From Branchiostoma floridae (Eukaryota > Chordata > Leptocardii > Amphioxiformes > Branchiostomatidae), in contig NC_049989.1 in assembly GCF_000003815.2 (NCBI RefSeq), positions 23,348,949 through 23,412,948 of the forward strand: a stretch of DNA of 64,000 nucleotides. The letters are read 5' to 3'. The notes beneath the pieces were generated by a model, which saw only the letters and a list, made by a program, of their open reading frames with translations, ran no database searches and was not told the DNA's origin. The position numbers and the translations under genes are program-made. Position 1 is the first letter of the stretch, and each line of letters begins with the position of its first letter. Positions 51,201-61,730 of this stretch are shown one piece after another.

Positions 51201-54029
51201 TCTATTATTTGTGAATTCATGGAACGAGCACCAGGCCTGCTTGCATACAGGGGGTCACAAAAATAACGTGCCGAAATTTCCCTACTAATTAAAAGTTAAA
51301 CACTCCATTCAGCTCATCTTCATCCGTTTGTATTGGACTTGTGACAAGTTGAATAAACAGGACTTATCAATGAAAGGCACTGTTACTAAAGCAAACAATT
51401 TGAACAGTTTACAATCATAATGTGTTTGATACCATAGGAAAGGGAACCACACAAGCTTTCACTTGATATATAATACGTTAAAATCGATGCAGAAACATCA
51501 GAAATATGATCAACCGAAGTTGATATGTGAAAATTTTTGTGCTGAGTTTAGAATGTTCTGGGTGATCTGTCAAGGACCTTCCTTGTAATCCAGATCTTAC
51601 CTGCGGCTGTGTAGGAGGCCTGGAACCCCGGATACGTATCATCACCGTCAGATGTAAAAAGCAGGAGCATCTGATTAGTTATACTGGTGAGGGGGTCTGG
51701 TATGGTGGCACCTGTAAAGCTGGATATCAAAATAAATCATTATTGTCTTTGTTAAATATTACCAGAAAATATTGAAGATTTGAATTCTGTAGCTAGCAAT
51801 TTACACGAGAGCTCACTCTCTGCATCATCCTAAATTATGTAATGAAAGAAAACTTTTGGGCCATTCAGGCCAATATTACCTATTCAGTAGTAGAGCACTG
51901 TCACTGCCTCCATCGTATATGTATAGGAAATCATAGTCTTCGTCAGTCTCAAAGCTGTGAAACGTGAGAAGAACTAGGCTTCCTTCTGGCACGGTGATCG
52001 TCCAGAGACAAATCGCAGAGTTGGGGTAGTTACTGGGGTAGTTCGGTGACGTCACAGTACCTCCAGGGGGAGCCGACAGGATACCTCCACATACTTGAGT
52101 GTCTGAGAAGGGGATAAATGGCATCAACAGACTTCAATATAGCATAAAGACCGGATCGGTCAAAATCCGCATTCTATATCTTTCATCAGTATAACCGGGA
52201 TTGCCACATGGTGTTAGTTATCAAAAGTCATTTGAGTTTTAATCGGATGCCTTCTTTGCATCGCATGCCTCACCCTCGTTATTTCTTGGTGGTTACATGT
52301 ACATGATTCTCAAAGTTTAACGTCGTCTGGTCAATGTTACATGTTTGCGGCATCACTTGAAACGGGACATTTCCATTCTAAATGTGCCCAACACCCACGA
52401 ATAGTACTGTCCACGATCTCGCTTCGTAATGATCAATGGTCAAGTCTTCGTCATTATACACGGCGCCGAGCGTGTCCGTTTTGGGCACACCACTAATGGA
52501 TTTTCTCAACAAAGTCTCAAATAAATGGGGTGGTTTGGGCCACAGGGGTCAAAGCATTTAATTAGCTGACCTCCGACCCCCACCAATAGGAGAGCAGTTG
52601 CCCCCAGCTTTTCTAGAGAGAAGTCAAGTTTCTTCTAGCTCTCGTTGTTCAAGATTGCAAGATGCCACCGAGAAAACCCAGGACGAAAAAGTGCCCAGGT
52701 TGTGGTGAACCGTCAAACCTACACCCCAAAGGAACAGCCACTCGGCACTGCGAGGGCCTGGGCAACGTTTCGGAATCGGAGGTCAGCGATCAGGACGATC
52801 AGGAAAAAGACGCGCGGTTACCTAAGAAGACGACACCTTCCCCGCCTGACCCGCAGATGGCGGCTCTACTCAGGCGGCGGGAGGAGTTACACCGGGCACT
52901 GGAGTTAAAGAAACTACAAGAAGAGGTCAAAGCTCTGGAACTAAGAGTTAGCAGGAGACCAGCCTGCGAAACAAGCCGTCGACAAGATGAAGAACAATGG
53001 GGAAGATCCCGTCGACAAGATGGAGAACAATGCGGATTCCGTAAACAAGACCACCATCGACGCCACATCTGTTCGCGTCACGCAGGGGGTGCAGACCGAT
53101 CATGGCTACAAAAACACGTTAACTTAACTATTGGTGGAGGTTACAAATCAAGCCCAATCCTTGTATTGATACATCTTTAATACCTGTGGCTGTGTAGGAG
53201 AACTGGAACCCCGGATACGTTCCAGAGCCGTCAGATGTAAACCTCAGGAACATCTGATTAGTTGTACCGGTGATGGGGCCTGGTATGGTGTCACCTGAAA
53301 AGCTGGATATCAAAATAAGTTATTATTGTCTTTGTTAAATATTACCAGAAAATATTGAAGATTTGAATTCTGTAGCTAGCAATTTACACGAGAGCTCACT
53401 CTCTGCATCATCCAAAATTAAGTAATGAAAGAAAACTTTTGGGCCATTCAGGCCATTATTACCTCTGCAGTAGTGGAGCAGTGTCACTGCCTCCATTGTA
53501 AATGTATAGGAAATCATAGTCATCGTCAGTCTCAAAGCTGTCAAACGTGAGAAGAACTAGGCTTCCTTCTGGCACGTTGATCGTCCACTCACAAGTCTCA
53601 TCGGTGTTGTAGTCATTTGGGTAGTTTGGTGATGTCGCAGTACCAGGAGCCGTCAGCATACCTCCACATGCTTGAGTGTCAGAGAAGGCGATAAATGGCA
53701 TGAATGGTCTTCAATGTTAATCTCCAAGCAGATCCTGCTGTAGCACAAGATAGTATCAAAAGCTGACAGAGGAGTGAGCTGGTCAAGGAGTGGGTACGCG
53801 ACCCGGTGCCCGTTTGACTCCCTTTGGCCGGCTTTACTCCTCTGCCAGCTTTGATACTGCAGATTACTGTTAACTGGCCATAGTGGGGATACGCCTAAGG
53901 GCCTAGATCACTGTTTGTGACAACTTACAGTGAATGACTATGAACTGACACCACGTCCCTACCTTGGCCATTTGCCGAGTCCGCCAGTAACAACAGCACG
54001 AGGGTCAGACCGACCCGACGGCGATCCAT
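42124..54029 (-). CDS. Secreted CUB-EGF-discoidin-EGF gene, right inverted copy (multi-exon, 3' partial)
   Basis: Gene-level entry. In order on the minus strand: signal peptide, three complete CUB domains, truncated EGF, F5/8 type C in three exons, EGF_CA, then the gap. Phases match the left copy at every junction. It supplies the 5' end the left copy lacks; the left copy supplies the lectin exons lacking here. Introns are nearly identical to the left copy apart from indels and MITE differences, but exons carry clustered amino acid changes. The first CUB exon has a damaged acceptor. Either a second allele of the same gene, placed inverted by the assembler, or a recent paralogue. Confidence 0.8.
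42321..42539. mobile_element. MITE, copy of 9855-10073
   Basis: Same TAACGCTAGTTCACC...GGTGAACTAGCGTTA termini and interior, inverted relative to the left arm. Confidence 0.8.
43191..43329 (-). CDS. F5/8 type C (discoidin) domain, exon 3 (right copy)
   Basis: 139 bases, phase 0/1, between CTTTCAG and GTAAGT. Identical to the left copy except for TWESYMS against TWQHYMS and the last base before the donor (C for A). The closing Cys is kept. Confidence 0.9.
43470..43740 (-). mobile_element. Probable LINE 3' tail, copy of 8635-8905
   Basis: Mirror of the left-arm block, including GACAATTGTACATGGTACAA and the TTTATT complement of AATAAA. It is slightly shorter than the left version near 43505-43515. 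Confidence 0.4.
44508..44654 (-). CDS. F5/8 type C (discoidin) domain, exon 2 (right copy)
   Basis: 147 bases, phase 0/0, one codon longer than the left copy. [16 protein letters not shown] is followed by [12 protein letters not shown] in place of VVGGVWVKSYK, then the same [20 protein letters not shown]. Confidence 0.9.
45123..45390 (-). pseudogene. CR1-like reverse transcriptase fragment (right copy)
   Basis: Mirror of about 6040-6312. It ends abruptly at CCACCCTGG, where the left copy continues for another ~880 bases of RT, 3' tail and SINE before rejoining at 7203. The right arm therefore has a clean deletion of that part. Confidence 0.75.
45773..45930 (-). CDS. F5/8 type C (discoidin) domain, exon 1 (right copy)
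   Basis: 158 bases, phase 1/0. The first 22 residues equal the left copy ([22 protein letters not shown]), then [20 protein letters not shown] and [11 protein letters not shown], sharing only ARL, scattered G/W/S and WLQ with the left copy. The splice sites and adjacent intron are the same. Confidence 0.88.
46620..46745 (-). pseudogene. Degenerate F5/8 type C first-exon remnant (right copy)
   Basis: The minus strand reads [23 protein letters not shown], matching the relic at 4690-4822. No intact exon. Confidence 0.5.
46958..47038 (-). CDS. Truncated EGF-like exon (right copy)
   Basis: 81 bases, phase 1/1: [20 protein letters not shown] then ADSFTCAG. The same four-cysteine truncation as the left copy, so the loss predates the split of the two copies. 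Confidence 0.7.
47078..47265. mobile_element. Degenerate MITE (right copy of 4195-4350)
   Basis: It starts TACTGTAAATGCATTTAAGT and continues GTGATTTAATTTCGCGTTAG. The far end CCACCGGGAAAGTTTCTGCA is decayed. Confidence 0.55.
47590..48366. repeat. Intron block duplicated at 50760-51528
   Basis: TTTTTTTTGCTCCAAGTA ... CAACCGAAGTTGAT occurs twice in the right arm, each time just 3' of a CUB, and once in the left arm (about 3522-4170). The duplication therefore included a CUB module in the right arm. Confidence 0.8.
48367..48890. other. Right-arm-specific insertion, unidentified
   Basis: T-rich sequence starting with a T run and TCCATTCATCAGTGTTTATT, absent from the left arm and from the second copy at 50760. 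Possibly a retroelement 3' part. No domain seen. Confidence 0.4.
48925..49049 (-). CDS. CUB domain 3, 3' half exon (right copy)
   Basis: 125 bases, phase 2/1, two codons longer than the left copy: [20 protein letters not shown] then [19 protein letters not shown]. Confidence 0.82.
49997..50219 (-). CDS. CUB domain 3, 5' half exon (right copy)
   Basis: 223 bases, phase 1/2. It reads [50 protein letters not shown] and [10 protein letters not shown]. Roughly a third of residues differ from the left CUB 3, although the flanking introns align well. Confidence 0.85.
50760..51528. repeat. Second copy of the 47590-48366 block
   Basis: See 47590. This copy lacks the 48367-48890 insertion and leads directly into the CUB 2 3' exon flank. 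Confidence 0.8.
51601..51719 (-). CDS. CUB domain 2, 3' half exon (right copy)
   Basis: 119 bases, phase 2/1: [20 protein letters not shown] then [20 protein letters not shown]. Its downstream intron matches the flank of the left CUB 3 3' exon, showing module duplication. Confidence 0.84.
51880..52102 (-). CDS. CUB domain 2, 5' half exon (right copy)
   Basis: 223 bases, phase 1/2: [54 protein letters not shown] and [16 protein letters not shown]. Confidence 0.85.
52528..53104 (+). mobile_element. Right-arm-specific retroelement-like insertion with zinc-finger ORF
   Basis: The left arm reads AAATAAATGCTACAAAAAC without interruption; here 577 bases are inserted, flanked by ATG on both sides. 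It starts GGGGTGGTTTGGGCCACAGG and holds an ORF from 52662: [20 protein letters not shown], then [12 protein letters not shown] (a C-x2-C...H-x..-C finger), an acidic stretch and a coiled coil ([20 protein letters not shown]). The frame runs off the 3' end into host intron, so it is truncated. Family unknown. Confidence 0.6.
53184..53302 (-). CDS. CUB domain 1, 3' half exon (right copy)
   Basis: 119 bases, phase 2/1: [20 protein letters not shown] then [20 protein letters not shown]. Mirror of 658-776. Confidence 0.84.
53463..53679 (-). CDS. CUB domain 1, 5' half exon (right copy), acceptor damaged
   Basis: It encodes [52 protein letters not shown] and [10 protein letters not shown]. The donor is normal, but the acceptor reads TTCTCTG where all sibling exons have TTCTCAG, so the AG is lost. 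With a normal acceptor it would join the signal-peptide exon in phase 1. It may be skipped or mis-spliced in this allele, or this may be a base error. Confidence 0.75.
53752..53858. mobile_element. Short palindromic (hairpin) element
   Basis: AGTATCAAAAGCTGACAGAG GAGTGAGCTGG is mirrored by CCGGCTTTACTCCTCTGCCA GCTTTGATACT. Arms of about 31 bases with few mismatches, loop of about 45. Confidence 0.65.
53963..54029 (-). CDS. Signal-peptide exon (right copy)
   Basis: ATG at 54029 starts [22 protein letters not shown], followed by a donor (CAAG/GTAGGG) in phase 1, the phase needed for CUB 5' exons. Positive N-region, leucine-rich core and small residues (SANG) before the likely cleavage point make a clear secretion signal. 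Confidence 0.82.
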
Positions 54030-54329
54030 TTCGCTCACCTGTAGCAAAACAAGGTGTAAAAATTACACTTTTCACAAGCAAAATCATCGTGACCATAACA
54101 TACTTTGATCAGGAAATAGAAAGAAAAAAATTTGGTTCTGTTGCACTACCACGAAAAGTCGTAAGGGACTCGAAGTGTACTCAACAGCTTTTTTGATTAT
54201 GCCATTCGGCCAGAAACCAACACAACCACTGTCACTACTGCTTCTAAGTGCACGCAATACTGTGGCCGGTGGTGGTGATGGTACTGAAATAAATTAGTGA
54301 GCACAAAACATGAAGCGATGGACCTGGCT

Positions 54330-54740
54330 AAACATTGCACTTGTCCATGAATAGTCGATCCACCATCCTCATCCACCTTACTACTATATCATAGCTTCAG
54401 GTAGGCCTAGTCTGGTACATTCTATTCTGTTGTCTTCCCAACCAAAAATGTCTTCCCCTTTTCAGACGTCCTCTGTCACTTTTAAGTACAGCTTTTGCAG
54501 GTCCTGGAGATATTGCCACATGACCAAACCATCTCAGCTTGCGCTTCATTACAGTTGTAAAGAGTTTGTCGTGTGGTCCGGTAGATTCAACTACTGTGTT
54601 GCGGATTTCCTCATTGTTAACGCGATCTTGATATATGATGCCCAGAGTTTTCCTGTAGCTAATATTTTATTAAACTGAAAGATCAGATGTAAGTGCCCAG
54701 GTTTCACAACCATATCTAGATAAATTTACAGAGCTAGGCA
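54330..54740 (-). pseudogene. RTE-like reverse transcriptase fragment
   Basis: The minus strand holds YGCETWALTSDLS near 54700, then pieces such as STGPHDKLFTTVMKRKL and WFGHVA-like in shifting frames, the usual tail of RTE-type LINEs. Broken by stops and frameshifts. Confidence 0.55.
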
Positions 54741-55720
54741 GCGCAGGAGATTGCGTTTGGAGCATAAACACATGTTCTTATCTTTCCACATCTTTCAAAA
54801 AGTCAAAGCTTCACTTTTTCGGACGAAAGTACTTCTATTGGCTGCGCAGGGTGGATGGGGACATCTGGGCGAGATTTTAAGGATACTCCACAGGCGCCTT
54901 CGTGAATTTATGGCAATTCCCCACTGACAGCCAACAGTATTGGCCTCCAGCGGCAGCCCCCGGTGTACATTCAATGACTTCTATGTCTACTACTTCTTCT
55001 GGAAACAACCAGTCCCCGCCTGTAACAAAACTGAAAGAAGAACTATATACTTATATGTTTTAACGGCTGTGACAACAAGAGTTTTTCGCTCGGAGACATT
55101 TTCTGATGGCCTCTTGTCACAAGTGGCAAATCGACAACCAGAGCGAATGCCATATTCGACCTGGCTTTGAGTCTTTGACCAACATGAAAGACCTGTTTGT
55201 ATCAGCGTCCCTCTCTTGCCCCTTTTAGCCTCAGTGATCATTAGTTTGTTCTCTGAATCCCACAATCCATAGCCAGAGATAACAAACATATCAAGAAGCG
55301 GATTGAAAAAGACTTTGGGGGTTCTTTCACTGGCGGCGGCACAGTGGGGGCGGTCGCCCCAACAAAAATAGGTCGTGTGGACGTCGCCCTAACGTCGCTC
55401 GGGCCACCGTAAGATAAGCTGAAACACCCAAAAATCAAGCTGAAACCCTTGTGTATATTTTCACTGATGGAAATTTGATCAAACCGAGTCTACCGGCAAA
55501 ATTTGTCCCTGAAAATACAGGAAATTGTGAAAGGATGGCCAAACAAAATGCAAGGACATCCTATGTAATTGGATATGATATTAACCCCCTGCCTGCTCGC
55601 TCATTGGTATCGCCCGTCATTCAGTAGCGAGCATCACCGAGCGAGCACGCTTCTCTGTCTCCTACTACTACTAGTCCTAGCTGTACTAGCGAATTTCAGA
55701 GGGTCCAGATTTCAAAATTT
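54741..55720. other. No recognised gene
   Basis: Upstream of the right receptor copy. It contains a GC-rich patch near 55330-55400 (GGCGGCGGCACAGTGGGGGC) and short frames without domains. No paired repeat was seen. Confidence 0.4.
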
Positions 55721-55956
55721 CTAATACCCCTGTCACATTATCCACGATCTTCGGGCGTATCGATGGAAAATCGGCCATATTTTAGATCTACAGAGGGTTG
55801 CGCATATTTTTCACATGAAAACCGTCCTGTCACATATAAGCCATACTTTGTACCTTGTGCAATTGTTGTGCAATAAATATACTATAAGCGAGGCTCGGGC
55901 GATTGCTGCAGAATCGTCGTCCGATCGATTTTCGCTAAATGTGACAGGGGTATTAG
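55721..55956. mobile_element. MITE with 19-bp perfect TIRs
   Basis: It begins CTAATACCCCTGTCACATT and ends AATGTGACAGGGGTATTAG. TA may be the target duplication (TA/CCCCTGTC...GACAGGGG/TA). Non-coding, 236 bases. Confidence 0.85.
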
Positions 55957-56064
55957 GATCTCCCGTGCAAGGACTCGCGGCTTTGGCGCTGAACATGGTC
56001 GGTTACGGTAGCGCCGCCTCAAAAAACCCTTTTCACTAATAGAAATTTCATAATCAGTTACTAG

Positions 56065-56253
56065 TTGGAGAAAAGAAGACGAGGTAGTAATGAAAACAAA
56101 CTTTTATTTTGGAACAATAATCATGGAAACAGAAGGCGTGGACGACCGTGCAAGACATACATTGAACAGTTTGAAGCTGACAGCGGTATAGACCTACATC
56201 AACTAATTGCAGCGTTGGTCATAGATATGGAGACAACTAGTCTAGACATCTGA
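56065..56253 (+). pseudogene. Reverse transcriptase C-terminal scrap
   Basis: The frame reads NENKLLFWNNNHGNRRRGRP CKTYIEQFEADSGID...I then stop, like the RGRPxKTYxxQLxxD end of RTE/Ingi LINEs. Only about 60 codons. Confidence 0.55.
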
Positions 56254-56255
56254 AG

Positions 56256-56995
56256 TGAGTGTGTGCGTGCGTGCGTGCGTATGTGGTGTGCGTGTGTCTG
56301 TGTGTGCGTGCGTGCGTATGTGGTGTGCGTGCATGTGTCTGTGTGTGTGTGCGTGCGTATGTGTGTGTGTGTGCGTGCAAGTGTGTGTGTATGTGTGTGC
56401 GTGTCTACGTGTGTGTGTGTGCGTGTGTGTGTGTATGTGTGTGTGAGTTCGTGTGTGTCTGTGTTTGTGTGTGTGTGTGTGCGTTTGTATGTGTGTGTGC
56501 GCGTGTGTGCGCGTGTGTCTGTGTGTTTGCGTGTGTGTGTGCGTGTGTGTGCATGCGTGCGTGTGTCTGTGTCTGTGTTTGCGCGTGTGTGTGTGCATGT
56601 GTGTGTGTTAGTATGTGTGCGTGCGTGTGTGTGTGTGTATGTGTGCGTGAGTTTGTGTGTGTCTGTGTTTGTGTGTGTGTGTGTGTGTGTGCATGCGCGT
56701 GTATGTGAGTGTGTGTGTGCGTGCGTTTGTATGTGTTTGTGTGTGTGTGCATGCGCGTGTATGTGAGTGTGTGTGTGTGCGTTTGTATGTGTGTGTGTGC
56801 GTGCGTGCGTTTGTATGTGTGTGTGCGCGTGTGTGCGTGCGTACGAGTGTGTCTCTGTGTTTGCGTGCGCTTGCGTGTGTCTGTGTTTGCGCGCGCGTGT
56901 GTGTGCATGTGTGTATGTGTGTGCGTGTGTGTGTGTATGTGCGTGTGTGTGTATGTGTTTGTGTGTGTGTGTGTGCGTGCGTGCGTGCGTTTTGG
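56256..56995. repeat. Long TG microsatellite
   Basis: About 740 bases of interrupted TG repeat, the inverted counterpart of 40986-41615. Confidence 0.95.
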
Positions 56996-58200
56996 GTTAC
57001 AATACTGTATTGTGAAGAAAGATGTCTGTTAACCCTTGACTTAACCAGTTTCAGATTGTACTCCATGGGGGAGCAAGTCCGTGGAAACTTATTCCATAGC
57101 GATGTTGTTTAGGAAAATAGTTCTGAGCGTGGAACTTCCCCCTGTTAGAGGGCTTGTGGAGGATGCGATAGAAAGCTGCTATCTGGTAATTTTGAAATGG
57201 CGTAGGCTTTCCAAGTAAACGCGTTACCTGGGGCGAAGAGTTAATTGTATGCTCTTTTGTGTTGAGATGACAGACGGGGATCAGGCAGGTGTTTTGATTG
57301 ATTGGATACGCCACTGGGACGATTGGTCAGATTACTTATTGTTCATTTAACGTGCACAAAAAAGGCTCATTCTTTTTCAGTCGTCCATCAGGTGACACTA
57401 TAAAGTTCCTCCAGACGACTCTGTCGCTCATGACAGACAGGACGTCTCTGTCTTGGAGGCCAACGTCTTCCTCAACAAAGTTTTTTGTAGAACAGATGGT
57501 GTGCGTATTTGCGTGTTTTTTGTCAGGTTTGACTGTACGTGCTATGAATGGAACGTGTTTTGCGTATTGGTAAGCAAAAGAATATATTCGGATCCTAACA
57601 TCTGTCCATGATACAGGAGCAAAACGTGTTTTTTTTACATCTTTGCTCGTTTGAATCTTTCCTGAGAAGCTAAATCATGAGTGAAGAAGTGCCTTGTAAG
57701 GGTCCGGGGGCTAGGACATCTTCTGCGCGACTGGATTTATGAACAATGACACTCCTTTGTGTCAAAAGGGCAAGGGTCAAGAAGGGTGGACCATATCTAT
57801 ACCATGGCCAGCCACATTGTTGCTAGCTATAGGCGGCAAGAACAAACATCTCAGTAATTACTGGTGAAAGTAGGTCGGCACGAATCTGATGTTATCACTC
57901 CTGTACCATTGACAAACGAGTTTCAACATTCTTACATGATGAAATCACACTTTTCAGGCCACAACCAAAGAAGAGAGAAAGAAGGAAAAATTGGCGCCCT
58001 TAAAATTGTCGCATTCCATATCTCTGGCCGTTAATGTTTCCAAAACGTGTACTGTATTCTTGTTTTGAAAACACGGTTGATTCAGACTATCATTAAAGCT
58101 CCGTTTACACATCGCCGAACATGGACTCCCGACAATGGTTAAGGGCCATTCGGGAGGCAGATGTATGGTATAAGACATGAAATGATTGGTCAGATGACCT
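56996..58200. repeat. Dispersed repeat copy C (inverted)
   Basis: Complement of copy B without the LINE insertion: GAAATCACACTT follows TTCTTACATGAT directly at about 57930-57950. It contains the RT-like tail on the minus strand near 57390-57490. Confidence 0.75.
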
Positions 58201-59199
58201 ATTGCTCATTTAACGTTCACGAATAAAGTACAACACGGTTTTTTTTTCATGTCTAGTTGCTAAATGTCCTTACTCGTTTTATTTATCTTTCGTTCGGCTG
58301 TACATACGTATACAGTCAAGCTTGCCCAACTAGCTGTTAGCTATTGACGCCAAGGCTGCATTTTCTGAACAGCTTTTGTCAATGAGTTTTCATGTTAGGG
58401 TTTTTAAATGCATCGTTTCTTTTTGATGAAAGAATAAAAGCGTTGGTTTTCTCCATTGACTCGAAGTATGGAAACATTCCGATATAAGAAATACTTTGTT
58501 ACCTCAGCCGTGAAGTACGTATTGTTTCCATATGTGGAGGGGATGTCCGTATCTACTTCTCTGTTTCGACAAAATTAAAGCGTTTCGCGGTAGTACGCAA
58601 CGAAGTTTGTGACTAGCCTGACTAAAATCACGTTCCTATAGCGGCTGGCCCTATAGTATTACCCCAGCCAGCGACAGATTGTGTAAACACAGGCTAGTTA
58701 CGTTTGTGACAAGCCGGCACGCACATAAGCAATGAAATCAAATCAGTGTGGCTCAATGGCCAGGTGGATTGAAGAGTTGTTACGAGGGGAGATCAATAAG
58801 TTCCAGTCTCACCCAGAAATGATAAGCACAAATTTCGAGGCACAAGATGTCGTAGTATAAAGCCTTTTATCAATATCCTCCAGAATTCAAATCGCTGCAG
58901 TTATTACTTTCCAGGCAACGTCATTTAGAAAACCAGTAGGTAAGTGGCGAGAAAACCAAGGGTTGTGATCAGACTTGTGTGGTCGAGTTCCCCATGCAAT
59001 GAATTACCTTAACGGTTTAACATTGTCAAAATCTTTTATAATGATTCCCTTCGTACTTCAAGCAGAAAGAAGTGGGTGTTTGACTGTCATCAAAGCAAGT
59101 TGACCCGCACACCTCAGGTCGCAGCTCAATTGTCCATATTTTTTTTTTAATCTGGCTCTCTAATATCTGTGACAAACTTAAGATACAAGTTTTTCGCAC

Positions 59200-59614
59200 C
59201 ATTGTTGAACCAGTATTTCTCTATGGCTCCGAAACTTGAACATTGACCACACATCTAGAGAAGAGACTTAATGGAACATACACCTCACTTCTGCAAAGAG
59301 CAAAGAACATCAGCTGGAAAGAACATGCATCCATCAAGACCATCTACGGTAATCTTCCCCGAGTATCCCACAGCCTCAGGCAGAGGCGAGTCCAGTTTGC
59401 TGGTCACTGTCATCGCGCAAGTGAAGAAGTGATCTCTTCACTAGACCTATGGAGGCCGAGGGGAAAGACCTACTCCAGAAAGCTCACTTACCCAGCAACC
59501 ATCTCCAGAGACACTAGGATTGACACTGAGGACTTTGGAGCAGTTATGAACGACCGAGCGCTGTGGAGAGATATTGTGCAACGCCTTACCCCGCCCGGCA
59601 GGGACGACAGATGA
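59200..59614 (+). pseudogene. RTE/Ingi-type reverse transcriptase fragment (inverted-arm copy)
   Basis: VEPVFLYGSET, stop, TLTTHLEKRLNGTYTSLLQR and the rest as at 36336-36740. The same TAG stop is present, so it was dead before the duplication. Confidence 0.8.
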
Positions 59615-59695
59615 TGATGAATTTTGTAAATCTTAGTAGCTCTCCATGTTATTGCATTTTACAAGTTTATATCTTTGAATCTTTGTTTATTCTTG

Positions 59696-59938
59696 AGAGG
59701 CTTTCTCAGTAAAGGCATCACCTGGGGCGAAAACATTTTCTGCATAGCTGGAGTAATGATAAGAGACACTCCTTTGTGTTGGATTTGAAATGGCCCTTGA
59801 GGAACAAGCAGGTGATTTATGGACATCAAAGTACGTACATACAAAATTCAACACAAAGGAGTGTCACTTGTCATGGTTCCAGCTATGCAGAAAATATCTT
59901 CGCCCCAGCATCAGATGCCTTTACTGAAAAAGATAAGC
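59696..59938. mobile_element. Foldback element (inverted-arm copy)
   Basis: Mirror of 36019-36252 with the same CACTCCTTTGTGTTGGA and CAACACAAAGGAGTGTC arms; AGCATCAGA is inserted in the right arm. Confidence 0.6.
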
Positions 59939-60159
59939 CTTTGACTTATGCCGAAGTACAGTCAAACCTGCCTAAATACGAGGGGTGATCAATTAGTCCT
60001 CGGCCTCACCCAGAAATAATTAGATACTTTGTGTAACATACATTATACGTGATGGTAGGCGCATATATTTTGCATGGTCACCTCTATAGCATACCCTTTT
60101 GCCACATACTTAATGCCTCTTTGACAGTCCACAACCAATTGAAAGAAGCAACATTTTGC

Positions 60160-60870
60160 CTGTCCCAAATCAAACTATGCTGATAACTTCAACCCCCAGT
60201 AACATTATGGCCACGGACTTTTCAAAAGAGTCGACTGAGTCAATTACAACACTGATAGCTACGTTGCCAAACATGGGTCTGAGTGCTTGGAAACAAGAAG
60301 TAGCTACATCCCCTCTCGTCTGCAAAGCGACTCGAACCATGTCTTGGACAAGGAGGACGAACCACATGCTCCTAAATGATTCCAAGTTTTCGGCAAGCAG
60401 CAAGAAAACTATTCCTTCTCACGTGTCTCAGAAAGTTCAGTCTATCATGATCACCTTGGTGATCTACACAGAATATATACACCGTCTACTATATATACAC
60501 CGTCTACTCCAGCCCACCTCGACCCATAGCAATAAGGTGACCAAGTTAAGTGGAAAGGGTTCAAAATCAACATGACAGTGCCAATACCCTGGATATGCAT
60601 TTGTACAGATGCACTTGCACACCAGAGCCTTACCACTCTAGCTGAAAGGCGTGAAAGACTGCGGGTCTGAAGTTTGCCAGATCTCTCCTGAACTCTGAAT
60701 TTGAACACTGGTTACCAAAGCGCAGATCTACGATCTTTGGTAGAAGTACCAGAAATGGACACCAACTCGTCATCCCAAAGGCGCTAGGCAAACACACTGA
60801 GATAGAATAATTCTCCTATACCACATAGGCAGATTCCTTTTGGTAAACCAGAATGGTCATTAGTATTTTG
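60160..60870 (+). pseudogene. CR1-like reverse transcriptase pseudogene (copy 2)
   Basis: Matches 34930-35800 inverted but lacks the ~180 bases with the LGPVFF motif. The end reads LTTLAERRERL and RSTIFGRSTRNGHQL in separate frames. Confidence 0.6.
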
Positions 60871-61319
60871 CGCCATCTTATAAGTATATATATAGGTAAC
60901 CAGTCATTTGAAGATGTAACTTCTACATGTAATTATCTCGTCTTTATCTTACAATTAGTGCGGTCACGGACCATTAAAATCTGCTTGAAGAGTCCAACAT
61001 TAATAAATCCCAGGATGGAGTTATGAACATTTATTTCATGTCTACAATGTTTGTGTTCAATGGACATTGCAGTTATACCTGGATACAGGTGTGCCTACAG
61101 ATGTGTTTGTGTCACGGCTGTCACGAAAGGTTAAAATCCGGCCATTGTGCTGGTAACGTCACACTGCCTTAATTTTATGGATGACATCTTCAGAAGACCC
61201 CCAAACTAGTGCGCGCGGGCAAAACATTAGAAATAATCCAACAAAAATTGTGTTAAACCACATGGCTACTCGAACATCTATCTTATATACAGCCATAGAA
61301 CTTTGCATGATGTACATGT

Positions 61320-61730
61320 GTAACTTTAAAGTCAAATGCCAATGTTTGAAAACTGTTTACATACCGTTTTTTTTTTGTGAACTGCCGGGCAGGTGTCTCA
61401 AAGAAACTGCAGAGCAACTTGTGGCACACCCGTACAACAAAAATATCGCCGCGAAAAGACTGACCTGGCTATCCATCAAAACTAATATCATAACTTCAAC
61501 CAATGATGGCATGCCAATTAGTGGATCAACCAATAAGAGAGAGGAGGGGATTGGCATTTGCAGAAGTGGTTGAACAACAACGGAAAAGACAGAAGATGTG
61601 TCCTGTATCTGTAACACTGTTATATCCCAAGGCGATAGGAGGATCGTTAATAGCCCCTTTCCACTAGGACGGCACTCTCGCCGCATTTTATCTCTCTCTC
61701 TGTGACCTAAATTTGACACATCGCTCAACG
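61320..61730. other. Unidentified segment, inverted-arm copy of 32815-33230
   Basis: The same two open frames are preserved (123 codons minus, and a plus frame ending NDGMPISGSTNKREEGIGIC RSG) with few changes. No family recognised. Confidence 0.3.
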
